A DNA stretch of 64,000 nucleotides from JBBECE01 sp040881985 (GTDB taxonomy: Bacteria; Pseudomonadota; Alphaproteobacteria; Rhizobiales; Devosiaceae), in assembly GCA_040881985.1 (NCBI GenBank), contig JBBECE010000028.1, positions 1 to 64,000 on the forward strand, in the 5' to 3' direction. Shown one piece after another: positions 26,505-35,373 of this stretch. The notes below the pieces were generated by a model. That model worked only from the letters and a program-made list of their open reading frames with translations, ran no database searches and was not told the DNA's origin. Position 1 is the first letter of the stretch, and each line of letters opens with the position of its first letter. The position numbers and the translations under genes were made by a program.

Positions 26505-26577
26505 GCTCTCTCCTTTTACCGGCATACGGGAACGCGGCGAGGGATTTCCCGCCGCCGCGTCCGGATCGCTACCAAAG

Positions 26578-26624
26578 GCCAGGCGCCGGCGGAGCGACAA
26601 TCGCCCGCCCGACGGCGCCCTGGC
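26578..26624 (-). repeat. Stem-loop after the binding-protein gene
   Basis: GCCAGGCGCC (26578-26587) pairs with GGCGCCCTGGC (26614-26624), a long stem with one bulged base, ending 3 bases beyond the binding-protein stop. A second, smaller stem (ACGCGGCG/CGCCGCGT, 26532-26539 with 26553-26560) follows before the dehydrogenase gene. No T-tract is present on the transcribed strand, so this is probably a 3'-end stabiliser or partial attenuator. Confidence 0.5.
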
Positions 26625-26626
26625 TG

Positions 26627-27799
26627 TTAGCGGATCGCGTTGGCGTAGAAACGCGCCTCGATCGCGGCCACGTCGACCGCGGCCATGTCCGCAGAGAGCT
26701 GATAGCCCTCGGCATCCGCCTTCACCTTGGCGTGGTCGAAGTCGTTCGCCGGGCCCACGAACTCGTTGGTCACGAAATTGGCGACATCGACCGAAGTCTT
26801 GGTCTGGCCGATCTCGAACAGGGTTTTGAAGAAGAGCTCCCAGCGGGCCATTTCGTGCCAGCCCCAGCCTTCGCGGTCTTCCATGTTGCCACGGAACACC
26901 CGGGCCAGCTGCATCAGCGATTCAGTGCCCAGATCGGTGCCTAAGTTGCTCTTGACGATCGGGAACTGCTTGAACACGGAATCGACGGCGGCGCGGGGGT
27001 TGATATGGGTGAATTCCATCCCCATCGCCCAGCCGCGCAGATACTGCTCGAGCGCCGCGTGCCGCTCGGGATCCTGGATGTCCGAACGCCTGACGACGAA
27101 CGAGTTGGCCGGGAAATTCGAATAGTCGACTCCTAGCCAGTACTCGAAATCGAGACCCTTTCCCTGCCAGTCGGCGCGCAGGCCTTCCCAAGCGAGCGCG
27201 GCGTCGCCCTGTCCTGACGCCAGCGATGTGCCCCACTGCGGCCAGCCGGCTTCAAGATAGGTGATCTTCGACAGGTCGGCGCCGGCCGCGGCAAACATCG
27301 GATCGGTGATCGCTTGCCAGGCGGCTGAGCCGAGCAGAACCGTTTTGCCCTCGAGCAACTTGAGGTCCTTGACGCCTTCGCCCGGCCGGAACGCAAAGTC
27401 AAACACGTCGACCGCGCCCATGTTGAACACCGACACCAAATCCATGTCATTCTCGATCGCGAACGAGAACACGCCCGGCGAAGGGAATCCCATATCCGCC
27501 TGGCCAAGCGCGACGAATTTCACAGTCGCCGTGCCGTCGGAAGGCCCGGGCTCCATGACCGTCTCGAGGTCGCCGAAATAGCCGAGTTCCTTGCCGACCC
27601 AGTATCCGTAGTCGTCGAGCACTTCGAGCGTGCCACGCGGCGATATCCAGGTGATCGGTTCGGCCGCAAATGCCGGGCTCGTGAAAAGTGACGAGCCACC
27701 GAGTGCGGTGGCCACGACTGCACCGCCGCCCGTGACCTGCAGAAAATACCGCCGCCCCATCATTTGGTATTTGTTCAAACCTTTAGGTTGGTCTTTCAT
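26627..27799 (-). CDS. NitT/TauT-type ABC transporter substrate-binding protein
   Basis: A 390-residue periplasmic binding protein of the nitrate/sulfonate/taurine/thiamine-precursor family. The N-terminus has a twin-arginine-like signal (MGRRYFLQVTGGGAVVATAL, cleavage likely after FAA near residue 47). The mature part shows LGQADMGFPSPGV and a GWPQWGTSLASGQGDAALAW segment typical of the family. GGGAGAGAACGTC precedes ATG 27799; the upstream extension to 27856 is unsupported. It is transcribed after the ATPase and permease genes. The imported compound is unknown; the downstream dehydrogenase and D-amino-acid-type PLP enzyme suggest a small organic nitrogen compound. Confidence 0.88.
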   Translation of the reverse strand: MKDQPKGLNKYQMMGRRYFLQVTGGGAVVATALGGSSLFTSPAFAAEPITWISPRGTLEVLDDYGYWVGKELGYFGDLETVMEPGPSDGTATVKFVALGQADMGFPSPGVFSFAIENDMDLVSVFNMGAVDVFDFAFRPGEGVKDLKLLEGKTVLLGSAAWQAITDPMFAAAGADLSKITYLEAGWPQWGTSLASGQGDAALAWEGLRADWQGKGLDFEYWLGVDYSNFPANSFVVRRSDIQDPERHAALEQYLRGWAMGMEFTHINPRAAVDSVFKQFPIVKSNLGTDLGTESLMQLARVFRGNMEDREGWGWHEMARWELFFKTLFEIGQTKTSVDVANFVTNEFVGPANDFDHAKVKADAEGYQLSADMAAVDVAAIEARFYANAIR

Positions 27800-27889
27800 G
27801 ACGTTCTCTCCCTTGCGTGGACCGGACGATTGTTGAAGGGCCGGTGTCAGGTCCATTGGCTTCGTACGGGGAAGCCACCCGGGGCAATC

Positions 27890-28747
27890 CTATGATTCCC
27901 ACCCGGCCCATTTCTTGCCTATTAGAAAAAAGGTCACATAGATCAGGATGCCGAGCGCCGACAGGATCAGGATGACGGCAAAGAACTGCGGCATCTTGAT
28001 CGTCGCGGAAAACGTGGTCAGCCGGTTGCCGAGCCCGAACCCTCCGCCAACCATTTCCGCGCCGACCGCCGTCAGAAGTCCGAAAATCGCCCCGATCATC
28101 AGCCCGACGATAATCATTGGCAGCGCCATCGGCACCCGAATCTTCATGAATATCTGGAAGGTGTTGGCGCCGAACGAGCGGGCAAGCGCGATCTTCGCCA
28201 GATCGACGCGGCGGAACCCGGTCGCGGCGTTGATCATCACCATCGGCCCGGAGGCCAGCGCCACGGCGATGATCCTGGGCGTGTAGCCGAAACCGAAATT
28301 GAGAATGAGCAGCGGCACCAGTGCCAGCATCGGAGTCGTTACCAGCATCAGGATGTAGGGCGCGATGATCTTTTCGGCAAACGGAAACTGGGTGATCACG
28401 GCGGCGAGGACGAGCCCGACCATGGCGCCGATCGCATAGCCGGAAAACAGTTCGACAAGCGTGTGCAGAAGATGCGGAAAGATGAATCCGGCATCGGTCA
28501 CCAGCGCGGTCAGGATCGCACTTGGAGGCGGCATTAGGTATTGGGGAACCTGAAACAGGCGCAAGAGGACTTCGGCGCCGCCGACGATGAACACCGCCAG
28601 CGCGACGATCGCCGCGACCTCCATCGTTGTCCTGGCGCCGCCCAGACCCCGGAACGCCGACAGGTTGGTCACCCCGATCGACTGGTCGCCCTGCGGGTTG
28701 GAACCGCCGAATTTCGGGATCACATCGCCAAGTTCCCGGTCAACCAT
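27890..28747 (-). CDS. NitT/TauT-type ABC transporter permease
   Basis: A 285-residue inner-membrane permease of the SsuC/TauC type. A polar N-terminus of about 40 residues is followed by six hydrophobic segments. The EAA cytoplasmic loop lies near residues 170-195 (FRRVDLAKIALARSFGANTF, then IFMKIRVPMALP), where it contacts the ATPase. It overlaps the 3' end of the ATPase gene by 8 bases and precedes the binding-protein gene, a full three-gene transporter. Confidence 0.9.
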   Translation of the reverse strand: MVDRELGDVIPKFGGSNPQGDQSIGVTNLSAFRGLGGARTTMEVAAIVALAVFIVGGAEVLLRLFQVPQYLMPPPSAILTALVTDAGFIFPHLLHTLVELFSGYAIGAMVGLVLAAVITQFPFAEKIIAPYILMLVTTPMLALVPLLILNFGFGYTPRIIAVALASGPMVMINAATGFRRVDLAKIALARSFGANTFQIFMKIRVPMALPMIIVGLMIGAIFGLLTAVGAEMVGGGFGLGNRLTTFSATIKMPQFFAVILILSALGILIYVTFFLIGKKWAGWES

Positions 28748-29600
28748 TGGCCCGCTCGCTCGCTGCGGCTTGGTGGCCGGGCGCCGCGCCGACCGATCCC
28801 GGACTGCGCTCGATCTTCGCCTTGATTTCGTTGACCAGGTCGAAAACTTCGTGCGTCGCCATCAGATCGATCGACCGCGGCCGCGGAAACGGGATGTCGA
28901 ACACCTTTACCAGCCGGCCGGGGCGCCCCGACATCACGAACACACGGTCGGACAGAAACACCGCCTCGGCGATGTTGTGGGTGATGAAGACAATGGTCTT
29001 GCGGGTTTCGAGCCAGATCTCCTCGACCAACAGGTTCATTTCCTCGCGCGTGAAAGCATCAAGCGCGCCGAACGGCTCGTCCATCAGCAGCACCGAGGGC
29101 TTGAATGACAGCGCCCTGACGATCGCCGCGCGCTGCTGCATGCCGCCGGATAGCTCGCGCGGGAACTTGTTGCCGAACCCGTGCAGCCCAACGCGCGCCA
29201 GCAGCCGATCGATCGCGTCCTGATCGGGGGGTATGCGCTTGATCTCGAATGGCAGGTGGATATTTCTGTTCAGGTTGCGCCAAGGAAGCAGGTTGGCTTC
29301 CTGGAACACCATGCCGATCTGCGGGTGCGGCCCGGTGACCCGTTCGCCGTCCAGTTTCACTTCCCCGCTGGACAGCGAGTGCAGGCCGGCGATCGACCAC
29401 AGCAAAGTCGTCTTACCGCAACCGGACGGCCCGACCACGCTCGTGAATTCGCCGTCGTTGACGACCATCGAATAGTCGTCGAGCGCATGCAGCGGGCCGG
29501 ACTGCGTCGAATAGAACTTGGTCGCCTTCTCGACGACCAGTTTGAGTGCCTTGTCGACCCCAGCGATCACGCCGGCTGACCCCAACCGGATGTCCGGCAC
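28740..29600 (-). CDS. NitT/TauT-type ABC transporter ATP-binding protein
   Basis: A 286-residue ABC ATPase of the SsuB/TauB type. Walker A is GPSGCGKTT near residues 58-66, the Q-loop is MVFQEANLLPWRN, the signature is RELSGGMQQR, Walker B is VLLMDEPFGALD and the H-loop is FITHNIAEA. The C-terminal tail after about 240 is alanine-rich and variable. It is the first gene of the - strand operon, starting 238 bases from the divergent gene at 29839, with the control region in between. Confidence 0.92.
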   Translation of the reverse strand: MPDIRLGSAGVIAGVDKALKLVVEKATKFYSTQSGPLHALDDYSMVVNDGEFTSVVGPSGCGKTTLLWSIAGLHSLSSGEVKLDGERVTGPHPQIGMVFQEANLLPWRNLNRNIHLPFEIKRIPPDQDAIDRLLARVGLHGFGNKFPRELSGGMQQRAAIVRALSFKPSVLLMDEPFGALDAFTREEMNLLVEEIWLETRKTIVFITHNIAEAVFLSDRVFVMSGRPGRLVKVFDIPFPRPRSIDLMATHEVFDLVNEIKAKIERSPGSVGAAPGHQAAASERANG

Positions 29601-29731
29601 GGCCGACCGCCGTCGTCACCCATGACCGCTTCCACCACGCTCACCCCGCTGTGCCCGCCCGGGTTTTTCGCTCGGGCACAACGGCTGCCCCGGCGCTCCC
29701 GTGACGCAAAAAATCCTTGTAAGTATCTTCC

Positions 29732-29748
29732 GCGAATTTCGAATTTGC
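29732..29748. promoter_or_regulatory. Inverted-repeat operator candidate between divergent operons
   Basis: GCGAATTTCGAATTTGC has 7-base arms (GCGAATT/AATTTGC, one mismatch) around TCG, located about midway between the divergent starts of the NitT-type ABC operon and the uncharacterised gene at 29839. The AT-rich arms stand out in a GC-rich region. A regulator such as the RpiR protein at 31979 could bind here, but this is inference. A GTGCCCG/CGGGCAC stem lies nearby at about 29651-29679. Confidence 0.4.
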
Positions 29749-29838
29749 AAGCCACAGAGTAAGCGCGCATTGCCGAATTGCAGCTTTGGACCTTTCCGCT
29801 TTTTTGTGTAAGTTTCCAACTTGGCGTGATCGACATGG

Positions 29839-31044
29839 ATGCCATTCGAGCAATGGACGATGCCTGAATACGCGATCTATTGCTATGCTTGGGACCTAGC
29901 CGACGATGGCGTCGGCCACGCGGTCGACGAGGTCAGGCGCCGTGGGCTGAATGCCATGACAATGGCCGGCAGCTACCACGCCGGCAAGTTCTTCAGGCCG
30001 CGCGGCCGCTCCGGCAAGGTCTATTTCCCGCAGGACGGCACCGCCTATTTCCGCACCGACCCGGCGCGCTATGGCGAGATCAAGCCGGTCGAAAACACTC
30101 TGATTGCCAAAAACGACGTTCTCGCGTCGCTTTGCGAACGCGACGACATCCGCGCCAACGCCTGGATGGTGCTTCTGCACAACTCGCGCCTCGGCGAAAT
30201 GCACCCGCAGGCCACGGTCGAGAACGCCTTTGGCGACCGGTATGTCTACAGCTTGTGCCCGTCGGTGCCGGCGGTGCGCGAATACGCGGTGAACCTATGC
30301 GCCGATATCGCCAAGTCGTATTCGATCACCGGCATGTCGATTGAGACCCCGGGCTACCTGCCCTATGTTCACGGTTACCATCATGAATTCGCGCTGGTCC
30401 GGCAGAACCGGTGGCTCGACAATCTCTTTGGGCTCTGCTTCTGCGCCCATTGCCGCAGCGGCGCCGGCAAGGCCGGCATTGACGCCGACGGCCTTCGCCG
30501 CCGGGTGCGTCTCGCGGTCGATGGCTATCTCGGGACCGACGTCGACCATCCCGACGACATGGCTGAGGCGTTCTGGCTCGCCGATGTGGTGCTGGACCCG
30601 GACCTCGCCGACTATCTGCGGTGGCGCTGCGACACGGTGACCTCGCTGGTGACCGAGATCCGCGACGCCGTGCGCGGCGACGTCCCGATCTCGATCATCC
30701 CTTCCGTCGCCCGGCCGACTTGCGGCGCCTGGTACGAGGGAAGCGATCTGCGCGCACTGGCGGCGGCTGCCGGCAGCGTCACCGCGTGTTTTTACGAGCC
30801 GGCGGTATCGCGGATCATGAGCGACCTCATCGACATCAAGCGGCGGGTCGGCGACGCCGGCGGCATTCGCGCAATCGTGCGGCCGGGCTATCCGGACCTG
30901 CAGGGCCGCGACGCCGTGGCCGGCGCCGTCGCGGCGCTGACCGGCGCCGGGGTGGCTGATATCGCCTTCTACAATTATGGCCACTTGCGCGACGCCAGCC
31001 TCGACTGGATCGCCGACGCCCTCGCCGCACCGGAGCCGCGCTGA
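29839..31044 (+). CDS. Uncharacterised protein, probable TIM-barrel glycoside-hydrolase-like
   Basis: A 401-residue cytoplasmic protein without signal peptide or membrane segment. The pattern of alternating strands and helices, with GLNAMTMAGSYHAGKFFRPR and the later segments GMSIETPGYLPYVHGYHHEF, CFCAHC and IIPSVARPTC, looks like a (beta/alpha)8 barrel related to uncharacterised glycosidase-like proteins. I do not recognise a named function. CFCAHCRSGAGKAG near residue 200 could bind metal or stabilise a loop. The start may instead be ATG 29860 (MPEYAIYCYAW); neither has a strong ribosome site. Its stop overlaps the ATG of the SDR gene, so it heads a catabolic operon, and hydrolysis or isomerisation of the imported substrate is a reasonable guess. 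Confidence 0.7.
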   Translation: MPFEQWTMPEYAIYCYAWDLADDGVGHAVDEVRRRGLNAMTMAGSYHAGKFFRPRGRSGKVYFPQDGTAYFRTDPARYGEIKPVENTLIAKNDVLASLCERDDIRANAWMVLLHNSRLGEMHPQATVENAFGDRYVYSLCPSVPAVREYAVNLCADIAKSYSITGMSIETPGYLPYVHGYHHEFALVRQNRWLDNLFGLCFCAHCRSGAGKAGIDADGLRRRVRLAVDGYLGTDVDHPDDMAEAFWLADVVLDPDLADYLRWRCDTVTSLVTEIRDAVRGDVPISIIPSVARPTCGAWYEGSDLRALAAAAGSVTACFYEPAVSRIMSDLIDIKRRVGDAGGIRAIVRPGYPDLQGRDAVAGAVAALTGAGVADIAFYNYGHLRDASLDWIADALAAPEPR

Positions 31045-31832
31045 TGGCAGACTTCGACGGCAGAGTCGTTTTGATCACCGGCGCGGCTGGCGGGATCGGG
31101 CAGGAGCTGGCGCGCCAGTTCGGCAACCGCGGCGCCGCCGTGGCGGCGCTCGACCGGAAGGACGACGTCGTCGGCTTTGTGGAAACCCTGACCCGGGCGG
31201 GCATCGCCGCGGCCGCCGCGATCGCCGACATCGGTGTCGCCGATCAGGTTCGGCAGGCCGTCGAGAGATTGCGCGCGGCCCTGGGGCCGATTGGGGTTCT
31301 TATCAACAACGCCGGTTTCTCCGAGCAGCCGACGCTCGAAAAGACGACGCCCGCGAGCTGGCAAAGCGACGTCAACGGCAATCTCAACGGTGCTTTCAAC
31401 TGCGCCCATGCCGTTCTCGCCGACATGAAGTCCGCCGGCGCCGGTGCCATCGTCAACATCGCCTCGGTCAACGGCTTGATGGCGCTTGGGGACCCCGCCT
31501 ACAGCGCCGCCAAGGCGGGACTGATCAATTTCACCAAGTCGCTGGCGATGGAATACGGCCGTTTCGGCATCCGCGCCAACGTCATCTGCCCCGGCACCGT
31601 GCGCACCCCGATCTGGGACCACCGGATCGAGCGCAATCCGGAAATCCTGAAACAGCTCGCGCGGTGGTATCCGCTAAGACGCATCGCCGAGCCCGCCGAT
31701 ATCGCCAAGGCGGCCCTGTTTCTCTCATCCGACGACGCCTCGGCTATCACCGGCGCCACCCTGCCGGTGGATTGCGGTTTGACCGCTGGCAATATCGAAC
31801 TGACCCGCAACCTGACCCTGGAAGACTTCTAA
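31044..31832 (+). CDS. SDR-family NAD(P)-dependent oxidoreductase
   Basis: A 262-residue short-chain dehydrogenase. The glycine motif is ITGAAGGIGQ near 11-20, NNAG is near residue 90, the catalytic YSAAKAG near 153 and the C-terminal ITGATLPVDCGLTAG near 240. It overlaps the upstream gene by one base (TGATG). Adjacent RpiR, D-aminoacylase and Gfo/Idh/MocA genes indicate a multi-step oxidative pathway. The N-terminal region resembles neither the remnant at 25226 nor the SDR at 1269 closely enough to call a recent duplication. Confidence 0.91.
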   Translation: MADFDGRVVLITGAAGGIGQELARQFGNRGAAVAALDRKDDVVGFVETLTRAGIAAAAAIADIGVADQVRQAVERLRAALGPIGVLINNAGFSEQPTLEKTTPASWQSDVNGNLNGAFNCAHAVLADMKSAGAGAIVNIASVNGLMALGDPAYSAAKAGLINFTKSLAMEYGRFGIRANVICPGTVRTPIWDHRIERNPEILKQLARWYPLRRIAEPADIAKAALFLSSDDASAITGATLPVDCGLTAGNIELTRNLTLEDF

Positions 31833-31978
31833 CGCAGCAAAGGCAAACCGGGCCCCTTGGTCTGCCCTTTCGAGAATGGACGGAACCCAGCGTGACTGAG
31901 AATGTCAGAACACCCGCCAATACCGAAGCCGCCCGCACGTCGCGGTTGGGGCCTCATCCTGCCGACCCGCCGCCACAA

Positions 31979-32881
31979 ATGTCGGTCAGAGATCGAACCC
32001 ACGCGATTGACTTAATTTCGCGGATCAAGGAATTGCGGCCCACCCTCCGGCCCGCCGAGCGGCGGGTCGCCGACGTGGTCCTAGACGATATCGAATTCGC
32101 CGTCGGCGCCAGCAACGCCGCGCTGGCGGCCCGCGCCAAGGTGAGCGAGCCCAGCGTGACGCGCTTTTCCCGGGCGGTCGGTTGCGCCGGCGTGCGCGAC
32201 TTCAAGATGAAGCTCGGCCAGTGCCTGATCGTCGGCTCGATGTATTTCCGCGAGCCGCCCGAACCGCCCGAGAAGCAGCGCACCGGCATTCCCTTCGCCG
32301 ACCTCGTCTTCGACCACGCCCACAAGGCCCTCGATTTCGCGGAATCGCAGATCGACGAAACCCGCGTGCTCGAAGCGATCGACTTGATCAGCAGCGCGAC
32401 CCGGGTATTCGTCTTCGGCCTCGGCGGCGGCTCGACCGCCATCGCCCAGGACACCCAGTACCGGCTGTTCCGCTACGGCATCAACGTTACCGCCTATTCC
32501 GACGTCTACTTGATGCGCATGGTCGCCTCGACTTTGAAGGCGGGCGACGTGGTGATCGCCATTTCGGCGACCGGCCGCACCGAGGAAGTGCTCGGCGCGG
32601 CGCTCCTGGCCCAGGAATACCACGCCAAGGTGGTTGCGCTGACTCGGCCGAGGTCGGCACTGGCGAAGGCGGCCGATGTCGCCCTGGCGATAGACATTCC
32701 CGAGATCGCCAACGTCCTCAAGCCGACGGCCTCGCGCTATGCATTCATGGTCATGGTCGACCTGCTGGCGACCGGCTGCGCCTACCGGCTGGGTGCCGAC
32801 GCCCAGGAGGTGCTGCGCCGGATCAAGTACAACCTCTTGAATTTCCGCGAGGGCGAAGTGCTCGAGCCGCTGGGGGACTGA
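31979..32881 (+). CDS. MurR/RpiR-family transcriptional regulator with SIS domain
   Basis: A 300-residue regulator with an N-terminal RpiR helix-turn-helix (LRPAERRVADVVL and ALAARAKVSEPSVTRFSRAV, about residues 20-75) and a C-terminal sugar-isomerase (SIS) domain at about 130-265 (RVFVFGLGGGSTAIAQDTQY, then DVVIAISATGRTEEVLGAAL). The family senses phosphosugars or amino-sugar derivatives. A GTG start at 31892 would add 29 residues; the ATG at 31979 matches the usual family N-terminus. It overlaps nothing upstream (146-base gap) but is followed at once by the deacylase gene. It is the likely controller of this cluster and perhaps of the divergent transporter. Confidence 0.87.
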   Translation: MSVRDRTHAIDLISRIKELRPTLRPAERRVADVVLDDIEFAVGASNAALAARAKVSEPSVTRFSRAVGCAGVRDFKMKLGQCLIVGSMYFREPPEPPEKQRTGIPFADLVFDHAHKALDFAESQIDETRVLEAIDLISSATRVFVFGLGGGSTAIAQDTQYRLFRYGINVTAYSDVYLMRMVASTLKAGDVVIAISATGRTEEVLGAALLAQEYHAKVVALTRPRSALAKAADVALAIDIPEIANVLKPTASRYAFMVMVDLLATGCAYRLGADAQEVLRRIKYNLLNFREGEVLEPLGD

Positions 32882-32882
32882 G

Positions 32883-34340
32883 ATGAATGGTGGGCCAGAC
32901 GGCTCGAATCGGATCCTAATCCGGTCGGGCACGCTGATCGACGGTTCCGGCGCGCCGCGTCGACAAGCCGACATCCTGATCGTCGGCGACCGCATTTCGG
33001 CAATCGCCCCGCCGGGGGGCCTGCCGACCAATGGCGTTGAGGCGATCGATGCCGGCGGCTTGGTGATTTCGCCCGGATTTATCGATGTTCACACCCATGA
33101 CGACAATGCGGTGCTTGTCGGGCCCGACATGACGGCCAAGATTAGCCAGGGTGTGACAACAGTAATTGCGGGGAACTGCGGCATCAGCATCGCTCCCGGC
33201 CGCTTGGCAGACCCGCCGGCACCCCTGACCCTGATCGCCAACTCGAACCCTAACACCTTCCGGTTCGACCGTTTGCGCGACTATGTCGATGCGGTGACCG
33301 CCGCTGCCCCCAGCGTCAACATCGCCTTGCTGATCGGTCATAGCACCCTGCGTGTGGGGGCAATGTCCGAGATTGACCGCAAGGCCACCTCTGCCGAGAT
33401 CGACGTGATGCGAGAGCGTCTGGCCGAATGCCTGGACGACGGCGCCATCGGCTTCAGCACCGGGCTCTATTACAAGGTTGCCGCGCCTGCCGACATCGAC
33501 GAAGTGGTGGCCCTTGCCGAGCTGCTTTCGGACAAAGGCGTATACGTCACCCACATGCGCGACGAGCACGACGGCGTGATCGATTCGCTGCATGAATCCT
33601 TCGAAACGGCCAATCGCGCCCATGTCCCTATCGTCATTTCGCATCACAAGTGCGCCGGGCCGCGCAATTGGGGCCGTAGCCGCGATACCCTCAAAGTGAT
33701 CGAAGCGGCGCGCCGGAACCAGCGGGTCTCGCTTGACGTCTACCCATACGTCGCCGGGTCGACCGTGCTCGAACCAGAGTGGGTGGACCCCGAGATCAGG
33801 ATCATGGTGTCGTGGTCCACCCCGCATCCGGAAATGGCCGGCCGCGACCTCGCCGAGATCGCAGGCGCCTGGAGGGTATCGCAAACCGACGCGGCGCGCC
33901 GCCTTAAGCCCGCAGGCGCGATCTATTTCCAGATCGACGAGGCGGACATGCGGCGCATCCTGTCTTACCCGCCGACCATGATCGGCTCGGACGGACTGCC
34001 CCACGACAACCACCCGCATCCGAGGCTCTGGGGAACGTTTCCGCGGGTGCTGGGCCGCTACTGCCGGCAAGAGGGCCTGTTCACCCTGGAAGAGGCCATT
34101 CACAAAATGACGGGCCTGCCGGCCGAAACCTTTCACCTGCTCGACCGGGGCGTGGTGCGTGAAGGCGCCTTCGCCGACCTGGTGCTGTTCGATGCCGACC
34201 AAATCATCGATTGCGCAACCTTCGACATCCCGAAGCAGCCCGCCGAGGGCATCGCCCACGTGATCGTCAACGGCCGAGTCGGTTGGCGCGACGGCCGTCA
34301 TCTCGGGGCCGGGTCCGGCCGCTTCGTCACCAGGAATTAG
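32883..34340 (+). CDS. N-acyl-D-amino-acid deacylase (D-aminoacylase)
   Basis: A 485-residue amidohydrolase-superfamily enzyme that removes the acyl group from N-acyl-D-amino acids. The metal sites are readable: HTHDD in GFIDVHTHDDNAVLVGPD near residue 68, the zinc-binding cysteine in VIAGNCGISIAP near 98, histidines in THMRDEHDG and ISHHKCAGPRNWG, and the catalytic Asp region GSDGLPHDNHPHPRLWG near 365. The length matches the family. It starts one base after the RpiR stop. Together with RidA and a D-threonine-aldolase-like enzyme nearby, it points to D-amino-acid catabolism. Confidence 0.92.
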   Translation: MNGGPDGSNRILIRSGTLIDGSGAPRRQADILIVGDRISAIAPPGGLPTNGVEAIDAGGLVISPGFIDVHTHDDNAVLVGPDMTAKISQGVTTVIAGNCGISIAPGRLADPPAPLTLIANSNPNTFRFDRLRDYVDAVTAAAPSVNIALLIGHSTLRVGAMSEIDRKATSAEIDVMRERLAECLDDGAIGFSTGLYYKVAAPADIDEVVALAELLSDKGVYVTHMRDEHDGVIDSLHESFETANRAHVPIVISHHKCAGPRNWGRSRDTLKVIEAARRNQRVSLDVYPYVAGSTVLEPEWVDPEIRIMVSWSTPHPEMAGRDLAEIAGAWRVSQTDAARRLKPAGAIYFQIDEADMRRILSYPPTMIGSDGLPHDNHPHPRLWGTFPRVLGRYCRQEGLFTLEEAIHKMTGLPAETFHLLDRGVVREGAFADLVLFDADQIIDCATFDIPKQPAEGIAHVIVNGRVGWRDGRHLGAGSGRFVTRN

Positions 34341-34374
34341 ATCGAAAGGCCCGGCCGCAAGAGGGGGAAAGAGC

Positions 34375-35373
34375 ATGGCGACAGTCAGGATAGGGGTCAT
34401 CGGGTTAGGATGGTTCGGCGAGATACATTGCGACGCGATCGCCGCCAATCCATCACTGGAACTCGTGGCCCTGTGCACACGGACCAAATCCCGGCTCGAG
34501 GCGCTCGGCCGCAAATACGCGGTCAGCAGTCTCTACACCGATTACCACGAGCTTCTCGCCAACCCGGATCTCGACGCGGTCAGCATCGTGACCATGTGGG
34601 ACCAGCACACCGAGCCCGCGCTGGCGGCGCTGGACGCCGGCAAGCACGTCTTTCTGGAAAAGCCGATGGCCCATACGGTGGCAGACTGCCGGCGCATTGT
34701 CGACGCGGCGAAGAAGGCCCGCGGCCACCTGATGATCGGTCATATCTGCCGGTTCAATCCGCGTTATGCGATTGCCAGGCAGCACATCGCTTCCGGTGCC
34801 ATCGGCAAGGTCTTGAGCATGAGTTCGCGGCGCAATATCCCCGCCGCCTGGACCCCGGAGATACTCAACAAGATCGGGCCGATCATCGGCGACGCGATCC
34901 ACGACACGGACCTGATGATGTGGTTCACCGGCGCCCGCGTCGTCAGCGCCTACGCCCAGACCGTCGATTTGCGCGGCCGGAAATACCCCGATATCGGCCA
35001 GACCATGTACCGGTTCGACAACGGCGCCACGGCGACACTCGAAACAGTGTGGTGCATGCCGGACAAAACCCCCTTCGACATTGACGAACGCATGAGCGTC
35101 ATCGGTTCCGAAGGCTTCGTGCATATCCAGGACACTTTCCCGAACATCGGCATTGTCACCAAGGACGGGTTCCGCAGCCCCGACACCACCTACTGGCCGC
35201 AGATCAACGGCGTGCTCGGCGGCGCCCTGCGCGACGAGTTCGCCTACTTCGCCCGCTGCTGCGCGACCGACACTCCGCCCGCCATCATCACGCCGGAGGA
35301 ATCGCTTGCTGCAGTTGAGGCCGCGCTGGCCGCCGAAGAATCGGCGGCCAGCGGCCAGGTCGTCCACTTGTGA
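34375..35373 (+). CDS. Gfo/Idh/MocA-family oxidoreductase
   Basis: A 332-residue NAD(P)-dependent dehydrogenase with the Rossmann motif IGVIGLGWFGEIHCDAI at the start, an EKP motif (FLEKPMAHTVADCR near residue 93) and IHDTDLMMWFTG near 180 in the active-site region. GAGGGGGAAAGAGC before ATG 34375 is a good ribosome site. It is the second member of this family in the locus (the first is 25410-26504), but the two differ considerably. It probably oxidises or epimerises a sugar- or polyol-like intermediate. Confidence 0.9.
   Translation: MATVRIGVIGLGWFGEIHCDAIAANPSLELVALCTRTKSRLEALGRKYAVSSLYTDYHELLANPDLDAVSIVTMWDQHTEPALAALDAGKHVFLEKPMAHTVADCRRIVDAAKKARGHLMIGHICRFNPRYAIARQHIASGAIGKVLSMSSRRNIPAAWTPEILNKIGPIIGDAIHDTDLMMWFTGARVVSAYAQTVDLRGRKYPDIGQTMYRFDNGATATLETVWCMPDKTPFDIDERMSVIGSEGFVHIQDTFPNIGIVTKDGFRSPDTTYWPQINGVLGGALRDEFAYFARCCATDTPPAIITPEESLAAVEAALAAEESAASGQVVHL

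Noticed and set aside
29616..29819. Small - strand frames in the divergent intergenic region
   Set aside because: They lack ribosome sites and known motifs, and the region is better explained as a bidirectional control region.
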